Assembly: GCA_034336665.1 (NCBI GenBank)
Contig: JAPFBE010000003.1
Span: forward strand, 61,671,352 to 61,735,351
Length of the DNA stretch: 64,000 nt
Origin: Luscinia megarhynchos
Lineage: Eukaryota; Chordata; Aves; Passeriformes; Turdidae
Reading direction: 5' to 3'
Shown here in pieces: positions 49,845 to 62,416 of the stretch; positions within the stretch are counted from its first letter, which is position 1, and each line of letters starts with the position of its first letter. The position numbers and the translations under genes were made by a program. Below the pieces are notes generated by a model. The model was not told the origin of the DNA. It saw only the letters and a program-made list of their open reading frames with translations, and did not search any database.

Positions 49845-50309
49845 CTGCTTATTTATTAAGAATATTATAATTCTTGGCTTAGCTTTTAAATGCAAAACTA
49901 AGAAGATATACAGAATCCCTGGTGTGTCAAGTTTCTTGAGGTAAAGGAAGAAAGTAAGAAAAAATGACTGACTTTGTATTCAAAGAAAATTGTGATTATT
50001 GATTTCCAAAAAAAGTTACTGAAGAGATCTAGAGGTGCATTTTGTTTCAAGGGTCTGTATGGCCTACTGCTCTACACTTCCATAAAATTTCAAGTAATAT
50101 GGATACTAACTAGATGAACCAAAATCAAAGAACATGCATACAGTATGGTCAGAATAAAAATCACAATAAAAAGTGAATAAAAATTATTTTATCTCTATGT
50201 TAAAATAAAGTCTAAAAAATGAAAATTAGTTCAACTTTCAAGTGAAGGGGAATCCATAGGAAAACACATGAGTGAAAAGGTTTTTGGAAAGCAGGATTTA
50301 TAAGGCATA

Positions 50310-50570
50310 TTTCAAAAAAGTTGTATTTGTTTAGTCTAAAGAGAAAACTGGTGAAAATAGTAGGACATCTGAAGATTATTGGGAAGAAGATGGCCAGCAA
50401 TGGTCTTTTGTACCCAGTTGCAGAAGACAAGAAAAAATTATCTTACTTTGCAGTCAAAAAGAACAGGCTACATATTTGGGAAATCCTTTTAAGTACAAGG
50501 ACAATTAAGGACTGGAACCAAGTTATCTGGTGATTCTTCAGCATCTTCCTCACTGACAATTCAGAACAGA
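50310..50570 (+). mobile_element. Old CR1-like LINE fragment (plus strand)
   Basis: The + strand follows the CR1 3' coding region at low identity: tttgtttagtctaaagagaa, a stretch corresponding to the GDRTRGNG-type segment (cccagttgcagaagacaag), caggctacatatttgggaaa, and ggactggaaccaagttatct. The order and spacing match the 38089-38582 copy read in reverse. It is much more diverged and carries stops. Ends are approximate. Confidence 0.55.
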
Positions 50571-53500
50571 TTAGACAAAATGTTTCTCTCATAATAATAC
50601 TCTTACAACTATTTTCTTCCATAATTATTACAACAGATAACCCAGAATATTAAGCTGTAACTTGAAAAATAAATTTGAAATGTAAATTTGGAGATAAAAT
50701 TGTATAGTCTGAAGACATGATAAATCATTATAAATGCAGCTTCTTTTTTTTTCCTAATAGATGTATTCTTCAATTTTGCATGCATTTGTGTATTTTAATT
50801 TTCACTTACTTATTTTTAAAGTTTATTTTTATATAATTTCTATTTATAGATCATCAGTAAGGGTAAAGCATGTTACCTGTTCATGCAAGCAGTGCTACTA
50901 TTCTGCTTGCACTGCTTGGTTCTCTGGTCAAGAAACTGATTTCAGCATTGCTAATGGTCTTTTTTCTTGTCTTCTAATTCTCTCTAGCACATGCTCTTCA
51001 GGTATGTACAGCTTGGTAGGTATTATAGGGAAATATTCTGAATTCAAAACACAGGTAGTTTCTTTTAAGTCACATATAGATAACTAGGGTTTACTACTTG
51101 ACAGAATATCTGAAAAAGTCTGATTCCTAAACAAAACCAGAACATTGATGGTGAATTTTACTTTCTGTGGTTAACAGGCTATTTTTACGGTGATAAATAA
51201 AGTCTGTTGGTAATAAAAACGAAACCTAGTATCTATGCTGTGATAATGGAACCCTAACGTGAAATTAGTTAGTGATATTAGAAAGTATCACTTGTATTTT
51301 TGCTCCAAACCTCAAGTTATTTTATTTTCCTGTACTCAAAAACAATATTAAAGAAAATGTATGGTTCATGTTACCTACATTCATGGCCTTGATTAAAATG
51401 GGAATAATCCATGTATATGCTTTTGTTAAAGCATAAAATATGTAACATAAGAAAAAGAATTTTGAAGGATGAAAATCATTTGACTATTCAGAATACTGAC
51501 AGAATTCAGTCTATTCAGAATACTGGCTATCATGTCTGTTCTCTCTTAGAAATTGAAGGATGATGAGAAAAGTATTAATAATTATTACTCTGTTGTACTC
51601 TGTTAGATGCTTGAGGACTTATATGTTTATATCAAACAGTAATTAAAGTCTTCAAATTAAAGTGTTCATCTTCCAGTGGTTTTTCTTGTATTGGGTCTGC
51701 AACAGGAAAGGCTGTGAACATTTGCAAATGAACATTTTGTTCTACCTTCTTCCCTCCAATTGTGTTAGAGAAGTTTCAATTATTAGAAGCAGCTGTATTA
51801 AAAATGTGAGGATTGTACAGAGAATCAAATAGTTTTCGCTCGGTTGACACCTCAGAGAGGAAAAAAGAAAAGTAGCACCCCTTCACTTTTGTAGCTCATT
51901 GTATCTTCTTATCTTGATAAGGAACCCAGCGGTTCCAATTTGACTTTTTTGTTTAATTAATGCAGCTGAACCATTTAGATTTACCTGGCTTTGGTTTATG
52001 GTTTGTTGGTTGGGTTTTTTGTCTTTTCTTTTTGAAGTAGGAGGCATCTGCTTATGCTATTTGAGAATTAACTTAGACCACCAAAGTCTTAAAACCTTTA
52101 TGATACAAGCCGATTTGAAGAAAGATTTTTGTTAGCTTGAATCGAATTACTAAAAAATATGACTCACATAACACTGCATCTTTATATTAATACAGTTTAT
52201 ATAGAAGAAAAACAGTGTAGGTTAGAGAATTTTTTAGTGGAACATATCTAGCAAATAATTTTAGAATGCTTAACTTAGTTAAGCATTAACAGTTTTCTAC
52301 AAGGATAGGAAAATATAATTACTGCATAGAAGTGAATACTGCTTTTAAAAGGCCTCTGAAAGTTGTGTGACTTGACTTCTCATGTAAGTCAGAAAAGTAA
52401 TTTCCAAAGTGTTTCCTGAAGAGAGAATAATGGTTTTAAATTGCAAGATGCCTTAACCAATTAGACAATTTAAAAAAATACTATAGATGCTTTTACTTAC
52501 AATTGAAACCTACAGTTGTCTGGTTTTACTCGTGACAACTTGCTTCTCAACATGTGTATTAATTTAAGAATTTTTGTAATGGAACATTCGCTTTTACAGT
52601 TTGAAGTTGCAAATTCAAATGATATTTTTTATTCTTTCGCATGTAATATTTAATTGAACAGTTAAAAAAAAAAGCGGACTAAAGAAAGTATGTAACCAGA
52701 AGGGATTTATTAGGATGAGAAATTTAGTTTTTCTGCATGAGGCCCAGTGCAACTACTACAGAAATCAATCCCCAACAAGATGACTGTATCTATTTTGAAT
52801 AGTATGGTACTCAGAAACATATACAGTTAATATGCTTAATACAGTTAATACAGTTAATATCTGGATGCATCTAACCCAAATTCTGAAAGGTGTTATTGAA
52901 ATTATAATTTAATCATTTTGAAAATATTACTTGCAGATTAAATATGGACATCCAAAACCAGAATAATTGAAGAGTGGCAAGGAAGAAAAAATATATGCAA
53001 TTTGATTAAGTGAGGTAAACAGCCACATACAAGGAAACTGGAATGATATAATATTTATTTGAGTTGGCAGAAGAATAAATGATTTGAGGTAGAATTGGTA
53101 GAATATGGTGTGCAGTTATCCTGAGTTATTCTATTTTAGCAGATTTAATAATGCAATATAATCCCCTTATTTAACATGACTGCAGTTGGACTGAACAAAG
53201 TTGGACAAACAACACATTAGAAAGATCTAGGTTGGAAAGTGTTAATATTTAGGAGTGCTAATGTTTTTGGCCAGTTTTGAGAAATAAATAAGAAAATGTC
53301 AGAATTAAGAAAAAATATTATATTTGGAGAACTAGAAATTGTATTTCTATCCAGTTTTGGGCTCTCCAGACTAGTAGTGTGAAGTACAGCAAAAGCATAA
53401 AGAGATAGTTACTTTATTAATTCAGTATGTGTGTGTGTTAATTTATATAACCCAGTTTTCCATCTAAATTGGCCAAAACACAGACAGTTACTTTAATTGC

Positions 53501-56500
53501 CCAGTTTTTATAAAAAATGTGAATAACTTTTCTAGGATACTCTTGGATGCTCCTTTGAGTGGTTGTGTAGATGTGTTTTCTTGCTGGTGTGCATGTGCCC
53601 ATGAGTGCAAGGACAAAGTATTTGAACGAAAAGGTCCATTAGATGCTACCAGCAGATACTTGAAGCACACTCATGTCCACTGACCTCAGGGCATTAAATA
53701 GTCATGTGAATACAAACATGAATGATTTAATTATTTCCATTGTACCACAGAGATGGAAATCATGCAGTACATGTACTGTGTGATTCACTTAACTTTAGTT
53801 GTAATAGTATAATTAATTTCATACAATAAATTAAGTCCCCTAATGACCATTAACAAAATACAATTTGAGTTAACATACTAGATATACCTCTTTGTGGATA
53901 AAGGAGTCATAGGTTACTGGTGTTTAAGATTTTCCCTAGTGTGATTCTTCAGAGAGCAACATATCCCATAGTAACCTTTCCTCTTTGATAGAACAAAGAG
54001 CAGGAAAGGGAGGAAAGAAAACTTCCCTTAAACAGAGATCAGTTTATTTCTAAATTCTACAAGTCAAGCTATGGTTATGATTTAAGACATTGTCTCTTGT
54101 TCAGTGTACTAAAATCTGGGATTCTGATCTTCTGGGACATATCCATTAGCAGGATCCACTAGTATTGGCAGGGAAGTTTCAGGGAGGCAAGAGGAATGTG
54201 ATTCTAAGTACAAGGTTCTCCACTGCCCATGTATGTAGAAGGGATAAAATATTCCTCAGCAATATAACATGTCTTTGGTTCATGTATTTTAAAGTTCAGG
54301 TCCTGAAAAGACTAATTTTATTACTTGCATACTCTCTGCAGGGACTGGCTTTGTGTTAAGTGCCTTATGTATTTATAGCCCCAATAGTAGTGATTGTCTT
54401 TGTATTTCAGCACAGTGCCATACATAGTGCTGAGTGACTTGCTGGCCTCGTGGCTCTTCTCCCTCATTCTCTAACAAGCTGTCCAGCTTATTAGAAACAA
54501 TAAACACCAGAAATAGGGTGTCTTCTACAACTGATTGCAGAAACAAATATACCATTCCAAATCAGTGATGGAGCCTTCTGTCTCTACAGGAAGGGTGAGG
54601 GGGCTGGCAGTTCAGTGTCAACTATCAGTGCCTCAGCAATTTCATTTGCTATTTCAAATTCAGATTGGACTAGTATCCATAATCTCCTAACCAATCACTA
54701 ATCCTCAGGGATTTTGGACTGCCAGCCTGCAAGATGTCTATTTTTACATAGGGATCCATGCAGCAGAGAAAAGACATTAGATTCCTCATAGGAGCTCTGG
54801 ATTACATTACAGAGTGCTACCCTGGAATCTGTGCTCTGAACCAAACAGGAATCTTCTGTTTACTTGGTGTTCGTCCTGCCTCCTCCCAGAAAAAGTAGCC
54901 ATCACCACAGCCTGCCTCAGAAGATAAAGCATTGAGGTGTAGTGCCAAAACACATCGTTGATTCAGTTTACACAGATCTAAAACTACATCATCAACAATT
55001 CTCAGACTTACAGAAACAACATCAATTTAAAACATTTTGTTATGGTTTTACTGTTATGCATCATATTATCAAGAGGTTTTTACTTCCCAGAGGAGAGATT
55101 GTAGACAGCAACAGGTCAGTTAAATCAGCCTTTAGGTCATCTTTCAAGATCAGTAAAAACCTCTCAGCATTTATAGTGTCTCCCAAAACATTTTGTACTT
55201 TAGCTACATTCTGAAAGCACAGCCTTGCAATGACCTGGTACTTGCTGCATCAGGTGTCTGGGGTACACAAAGGGGTCCTCTCCTCATTGAACTTTGAATG
55301 AACGATACTCATTACAGTGTTGGCTTCATACCCTGAAGTACCAAGAATCTGGGGACAGCCAGATCTAGTCAGAGACAGGGGTTTGCTCACATTCAAAATC
55401 TTTGTGATGTTCAGGAGATGCCTGCTCTCCACATAAATATTTCAGTCAGTATTCTCTGCCTTGAACAATAAGCAAATTTGGGGTTGTTTTTCAGGGACTT
55501 CCCAAACAAGTGCCAGTTAACATGATAATTCATCATATGATTTCGTTCAACAAGCCAGTGAGGAACAAGACCATCCTCAGGAGCTTATATGTGACATACA
55601 GCTCTTAGTTAAGCCAGTCAGAACTAGGAAACATTTGGGATTAGAGCTGATAATGTTAGAGCCTTGAGCCTTTCTAACCTTCTGCATACCTAGCCATCAT
55701 AGCAGGGAGTCAATAGCACTGGCCTGCCTTCCAGAGTCACATTTTTCAGCTGGGGACTTCTAAATGTGTGCTCGTTCATAACAGGTACAGATAGGTGTCC
55801 TGTTCTAACTATGCTGAGACCTCCTGACAAAATGTTTTGTTTACCTGTTTATAAGATGACTGTCTGCCTTTTTAAAAATTTTTTTCTTTGTGTCTTGTGA
55901 AACTTCCAGTACATTCTCTTTACCTTCTTAGCCCGACATACCCTTCTGAAATAATAATTGCCTCCTGCAGCCAAACCCGGTATGATTATAGCTGATAGAC
56001 AGGGTGTTGCCAAAGTGAAATCTGCTGACAGAAACTATTTTGCAACAGTACAGATTATTTTGTGTCAAATAGAGTAATTTTAACTAGACTTACTCACAGA
56101 CGTGAATGAAAAGACTTTCTGTTTGAGTATCCTGGCATGGTCAGTCTCCCTTAACGTCTTCTGCTTCAATAGTACAGGACATAATTTTGACACTAAGTGG
56201 AGTTTATATAATTTCTCTAAAAGTGCGCTTTTCTGCAATAGAGTCTTATCCTCTATACAGTGATACAGTATACCTTAACTTGTAGGAAGATTTAGGAAAG
56301 GCTTTTGTTTATATTTTTACCTAACAATGGAGACCTGTCTTACTGTCTGTATAATTTTTTACTAATAGAAACTGTGCTTTCCTGTCTGCCTGAGAAATAT
56401 TTGTGTGTCTTGTAAAACACATGGCAGGGAAAATGGGAGGATACTGCATGAATCTCCTACTGAAATAATAGGAAACTCTCACAAGCTTCTGCGTTTTCAT

Positions 56501-59500
56501 TATGATGTTAACTGAGCCCACTTAAGGTCTACTCTAGAAACAATGTTCTCTTCCTTTAGAGGAGGCTTGAACTACTTTAGGTTCAGTTTTCTGCTTCCGA
56601 TTTTAGATAAAGTTTACATTGATTCTTTGAGCTTTAGTTATTAGCAAGTAATTTTCTTGGAAGGAGGCTGATTTCTGTGGAGTGCAAATTTTCTTCTTTT
56701 TATTTCCACTCCCTATGATTCTTTTAGATTCTGCTTGCAGAAAGACCAGCAGGGTTTTAAGAGCACAGTATGCATGACTGCATCTTTTCCTCTAATGCAT
56801 CTTTCCTAGCAGTGGAAAAGAATGGCTCTCTCAGAATGTGCTCATCTAGGCTTCCAGTTCCCCAGGATCTTGGAAGGACTTCTTTGCAATAGCAGCTTCA
56901 GCATCTGCCACAGATAGCAGGCAGGCTGGTGGTTGATTGGCAGAGCTAAGAAGAAATAAGTTTCCAGCCCTGGGGCAATGCAGTCCTCTTCAGAGACTGT
57001 AACTACAGCACCTCTCTAACAAACAGCAAAATTTACGTTTTCAAAACAGCAATAAATGTTTTGAAATCATGAACAAAAGGGATGGACAGGAATCAACTTT
57101 TCACCTTCTCTATCAATAAAAAAATAAGGGTGCATCAGAGAACAGCAGTAGACCTACTCAAAGTAAATAATACAATAAATTATATTACTTTATATGTTCA
57201 TGGGTATTATACTCTCAACTTTTTTACTAAAGACAGTATAGTTTAACCAAGTTCACAGCAATCTAAGGAGAGCCTGCACGAGGCCCTGGAAGAGATATCT
57301 AGTGAAGGTCACTGACTGGACAAACCACATCAGGTTCAGGAAACCCTCCAAGCTAAAACAAAGTTGGATGCTGGAATGTATGGGTGTTATCAAATGTGCT
57401 TGTGCTGGTCTGCTGTTCACTGAGGGAATATTTGGATAAGATTTGGCTTTTGTCAGCTGTTAGAGATGGGTAAATGGGCCAAGTGTATGCCTGGCCTGAA
57501 CCAGTCTGACTTCTCTAGTGTTCTTAAAACAAAGTTTGTTTATAAATCATGACCTGTTCACAGTTTTTGCAAAAATGAAACAAAATACTTTCCCCTCTTT
57601 AAATTCAATCAACTGGAGTCAACCTTAGTCATTCTTATTCCTTTTACTGCACTCTCAACTTTGCTAACTTCCCAGTCTGTTGTATTTCAAAGATTTTATA
57701 ACACATGTTAATGAAATGCCTCTACCTCTTATTTTTTCTCACCTAATCTTGCCCTTCCTTAAATCAAACTTTATTCATCTTTCTCTCTCTAGAAACTTGT
57801 TGCTACCATTATAATCCTGAGGAATGACTTTTCTTGTACCTTATACTGGCTTTCAGAATCTCTTTATTACAAAGAGGAAATCTTTGAACCTGGCAATGGA
57901 AAGAGCAAGAAAAGTAATAGAAAATCCATGGGATAGTGTTGTTTCCATCATAGTAGTTTGTAAGAAGGAGGAGGAGGAATTTCGTTCTGATCCATTTTAA
58001 GTGAATAGATCAAATCCACAGATCTGCGATACCAAATCTGTAAGTCATATTCCAAAATGCAGCAAGCCAGGATCACTATAGGAAATTTTCAGAAATAAAC
58101 TTGGGAAATTGTTCTGACAGTAGGTTTATCCTTCTAAGTCACTTTGCAAGGACAAGGAAATTTAATGGGAAGTCTCTATTTTTAGCAGAGATTAAGATGG
58201 TGAATCCTTGTGTTTGGTTCCCTGGTTGGCCCAAAGTCTGTTCAGTTTTCAGTAGATAGGCACAGGTGCAGCTATAGCTTGAGGAGGAGAATGGGTGGAA
58301 AAACAGAGAAGGATCTAGAGCTCTTCATGGCATCCATTCACCCTTTCCCTCCTGCTGCTGGTAAATCTGCACCTGAACAGCATTAAAGAAAAAGCCTATC
58401 CTGTTTGGCTTCTTATTCCTAATGCCTCAGGTATTGAGGAAATGAAGGCAAACCTCTGTTCCAGGGCTCTGTCTCTTTAACTTTGTATATACACCAGCAG
58501 GCACAGTAGGGACCCGTGCTGGTTTGAACATACTACAGTCTAAATGGCAATAAGAGAAAGGAGGGAAATCACATTTTCTGTTGCTTGTGTGGCCTACTGG
58601 AACGATTAATATGTGTTTAATGAGTTCTCTGTGTATGCTTTCTTTAAATTAAAATTTTATTTTTTTAACAAGACCACTTAAAATTAATTATGAAATTAGG
58701 GCAGCCGGTATTAAGGTTAAATTTACTATAGAACACAATAAAAATACTGTGACACATATTTTTTATACCAAAGTTTTAGATAAAGTCAAATCGCTGAAGG
58801 GGTGGAAATCACTGGCAGAGCATTTGGAATAATATATAACCAGCAGAATGTGGAACCAGCTTCTGATAGCTTTTCTTTTTCTCTTTTAATGTACTCATCT
58901 ACTTTATATTAACGACTCGTATATTTGAAATTGAAAAATCCACTGGGAAATGAAAATCAGGTAATTTCATTTTTTCTCATTAGGCCCATGAATGAAATCT
59001 GTAACAGGATGAGGTGTACTAGTTGTACAGTCTTGAAGGTCGTGCTAACCAGAAACAATCAAGTTCACCAACCGGCACTGTTTCATCCTTGTTGAATAAA
59101 TCAGTTTTCAATATGGTATGTTCTGGTAAGTTTTTTTTACACATTGTGTAAAGTGGTAGCTGTTTAATTTAACTGAGAAAAAATGGAGGGCTCTTTAGCT
59201 ACATTTTAATTGAATTCCAATTTCCATCCACATACACACTTTTATAAATTACAGTTGGGAGACAAAGTCATGGTAAAGAGAAGCCATTAAATTTTCTATT
59301 ATAACATGTAAAAATTACGAATAAGAAGTTGGTTATATAGGTGATTAAATAAAAATTGTGCAGGCATGAAATCACAATCTAGATAGCAAAAAGAACAATA
59401 TTTTATAAAGATGATATATTTAATTGAATAAGGGTCCTTAAAATGAAAGAAAAAAATAGGAAATATAAAACTAGACCAAAGTAGTCTGTGTAAGACAAGG

Positions 59501-59664
59501 CTATTGTTCTTTTCTGTTTTATAAGGTAGATAGAATTGGTAATTGAACTCAGAGACACAAACCAATTCACCCAGTCTGCTGATAACATGCACTTGTAGTT
59601 CTGGGTCCTAAACAAACACAATATGGGCCTTGCAAGTGCTTTAGAAAGCCGTGGTTAATAATCA
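50571..59664. other. Long non-coding stretch
   Basis: I see no gene. A three-unit ACAGTTAATA repeat lies at 52823-52859. Positions 53900-55900 are somewhat less AT-rich and look different in texture, possibly an old unrecognised repeat. A T/G-rich low-complexity segment is at about 51995-52030. Confidence 0.6.
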
Positions 59665-59820
59665 GTTGTCCAGGAGTCCCCTCTGACCCGCACGGGCCCT
59701 CCTTCCCTGGGAACAAAACGCCAGCATCTGTTGCCTGCTGGAGCCATCGCGGTGCGGGAGCCGAGCCCTTGTCCCCGCGCCTCCCTCGCTCTCTGGCGGC
59801 GTGCAGCCAGGAAACCTGCA
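59665..59820. promoter_or_regulatory. Short GC-rich CpG block, possible alternative promoter
   Basis: About 155 bases rich in G, C and CpG (ccatcgcggtgcgggagccg, ccccgcgcctccctcg, ggcggcgtgcag) lie in otherwise AT-rich DNA. No repeat family is recognised. It precedes the exon candidates at 60371-60481 and 62327-62416. A donor-like CTGTCAG|GTAGAAG follows at about 59883. It could be a promoter, an enhancer or a decayed GC-rich insertion. Confidence 0.4.
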
Positions 59821-60370
59821 TCTGAAACTGGCTTCAGGGCAAATGAAAGAAAGCTGAGTTACTGAGACCTGCCTCGCTGTCAGGTAGAAGGAGATGACCT
59901 AGGGTTAGATGACCCTGGCTATCAAGTGTGTTGTCTCGACAAACAGCAATTGCTTGACAACTGCTCTAGGCTTGGAAAACACACGTTATCGTGTTCATGC
60001 TGTATCCACTGATAGAGATTGTTTTCGTTACATGTACTGGATATTTCTAACTCCACTGAACCTACTGATGTGTGAAAACATAGATAAGTTCAAACTAGAG
60101 GTCTGAAACTTGAAAGTCAAACTTGAAAGTCTCTTCTTTGTTCGAGTTACTCCTTCTGGCTAGTGGATGTCTTTCTTTAACTCAAGAATCAGTCCATGTC
60201 CAGTATGTCCAGCATCTACAATGGTTTTTGGAATGCTGGGTTGCTTTTTAATTTTTAATTTTTTTTTTTTTTTGAATGCTGCCTTTGCTGGAGCTGGAGC
60301 AGTTTCAGTGAAAGAATATCTCAGTTTTGTGTTGGGTGAATGCTATTGTCATAATTATTTCCCTATATAG
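59821..60370. other. Non-coding stretch between GC block and exon candidate
   Basis: It contains a 15-base T-run at 60259-60273. No gene signal is seen beyond the donor-like site near 59883. Confidence 0.6.
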
Positions 60371-60481
60371 GTTTCAGCATTGCAGCTGTTGGACATATTA
60401 AAGAGTAATTCACACTCACAGTTCAGTATTTAAGGCATATGAAGGAGTTCAGCATTAATTACATTTTTGTACTTGTACTTG
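60371..60481 (+). CDS. Candidate exon with start codon (rightward)
   Basis: The acceptor TTATTTCCCTATATAG and donor CTTG|GTAAGAAG bound 111 bases. An ATG at 60439 opens a frame of 14 codons plus one base reaching the donor. It reads MKEFSINYIFVLVL, which is hydrophobic after the first residues. If translation began here, the downstream exon would lie outside or further right. The exit phase equals that of the candidate at 62327-62416, so the two could be alternative N-termini. I do not recognise the product. Confidence 0.25.
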
Positions 60482-62326
60482 GTAAGAAGTTAAGTTTTTT
60501 GGTCTGTGCTGTAGCAGAACTTCCTTTTGAACTAATGTCTATGGTTACTGTTTCCTCCCCTTTCAGCAGAAGTTTTACTGGTAATATAAATGTGAGCCTC
60601 TTCAAATTGAAAACAATCCTATTTTATTTGAAGGACAGTATTCCTTTTTCTGAAAACTTGTTGAGTCTCTCCCACATGACATAATCTTTTTATGTTTTTC
60701 CTTATTCATTAACATGTCTGCTTAAGTACTGAGAAACTTCTCAGTACAAAAAAAGGTTATAGAGAAACACATGAGATTATGGGAAATTGTTGTGGGGTAT
60801 AGATTGTTAAAATAAAAGAAAGGAAAGGTAGGAAGCATGTAATGTATAGCGCCCATAGGGGCTCAAGTGGTTAGGGAGGTGTATTAAAGGAAAGGCAGCA
60901 GGAGTCTGTCAGGGGTCAGTACATGGTCACTCATGACCTCAGGGGCATAGAGACGTAGAATCCTTGTGGCATGATTTGCAAGAGAATGTGTGGGCTTTGA
61001 TTCATTCATTTACACAGCATCAGAAAGTAAATAAGAGACTGCTTTCTTATTTGATGAAGACTTCAGTCATCCAGATCAGCATCTTCCATTAAACTTCTTA
61101 TCTTTCCTTCCATTTTGATGTGCCTCTTGCATATTTCCAGCAGGCTCTCCCTCTAGAATGATGACTCTAATGCATAAGAAAAGGCCAGTTTTGCTATTAC
61201 TTGTAGATTTGTTGTCATATGATACAATCTGTCATTATTTTCATTCTTGCTTTCAAATTAAATATCTCCCAGTCTGTATGTTGAAATCGTGTATTATTAA
61301 CAACTACAATTGTAGTACCTAGATGTAGTATACAGCTTTTTTTCTATAGACCTCAAGCTTCTTTCAAGCCTAGAATGAGATTTTGTTCCTTTAAAACTCT
61401 CAGAGCTCAGGTAATAGTGGCTGAGGATTTATTCCTTCTCACTGTTAGGCCACTTGACATATTGATACAGCTCTTCTAGCTTCTGAGTGCCACTGGCTCA
61501 GCCCAGCATTTATGCAGTGCTTTGTGCAGACTCTTTCTCCCAGTGTGAAACTTGCCCTACTCCAACAGGAGGTGGCTTATGGCTTCCTTCCACAGCTCCT
61601 GCAGGAGGATCCCTGGGTGAGATATGAGGTTTTCACTGTCCTTTCCCAGTCAGGTCTTTATATCTAATGTCACGAGAGTGTAAGTCTGGTGAGAATTTCA
61701 ATTCCTGTCATTTTGGGTTTCTTTTTTTTATGTGGAGATATGATATGGCATAGGAACTCCTCTTAAGAGGGACCTTCATAGTTGGATTAGCCTCTTGACA
61801 TGCGTTAGGCATTGCTAACTAGGCACCTTCCCTTGGGATCTGTGAATTTTGTATTTTGATAAAGACAAATGTAGAGGTAAACAAAATGTTGCTGAACAAT
61901 TATTTCAGATCTTAGATTATTTTAGGCTTTTATAACCCTGGTATGTGCAGCATTGGCACATCCTGTAAGTATTAATTTATCTCTTAGATTCAGTGAGATG
62001 TAGGACAGTTTTAACTGTCCCTATCTTAAAATGGAAAAGCTATTGGGGAAATTCTGAGTCAAGGACTGGATTATGGCCCCTGTTTAGACTCCCATTCCAA
62101 ACTTTGGCCAAAGCACCATCCATCTTCCACCTTCTTATAGAGTTAACATCAGCAGTTTGATTTAACTTGAAGTGTCTATAAGAACAGTAGCCAGAAATCT
62201 GTGCTCAGACAGTAGGATGAAAGACAGAGCAATTGTATTCTTTAATGTATTAATCAATCCTGTTAATTTAGGCATATTCAGGAAATTATGTTAAGTTGCT
62301 TAACCTCCATTTTAATTTATTTACAG
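60482..62326. other. Non-coding stretch
   Basis: I see no gene or repeat that I can name. Confidence 0.6.
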
Positions 62327-62416
62327 GTCTACTTTGCCTGTAGTGCTGAGCTATTGTGATAGTTTGATTTTTATGATTTGCATCAAGCATGAAGCTTTCA
62401 AAGCTGTATGTCAAAG
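62327..62416 (+). CDS. Candidate first coding exon (rightward), unidentified gene
   Basis: This is the best exon candidate on the right side. The acceptor TTTAATTTATTTACAG and the donor CAAAG|GTAAGT are both close to consensus. An ATG at 62389 has A at -3 and an in-frame TGA at 62374-62376, so translation would begin here and run MKLSKLYVK before the donor, leaving one base of the next codon. The preceding 62 bases would be 5' UTR. This suggests a gene whose 5' UTR is built from upstream exons, possibly from the CpG island more than 40 kb away or from the GC block at 59.7 kb. Most of the protein lies beyond the window. I cannot name it. Confidence 0.4.

Larger units (their letters stand above)
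46501..50300. other. Non-coding stretch
   Basis: It contains the nuclear-receptor half-site cluster at 47706-47731 and a five-unit CCAT repeat at 49825-49844. No gene is recognised. Confidence 0.6.
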
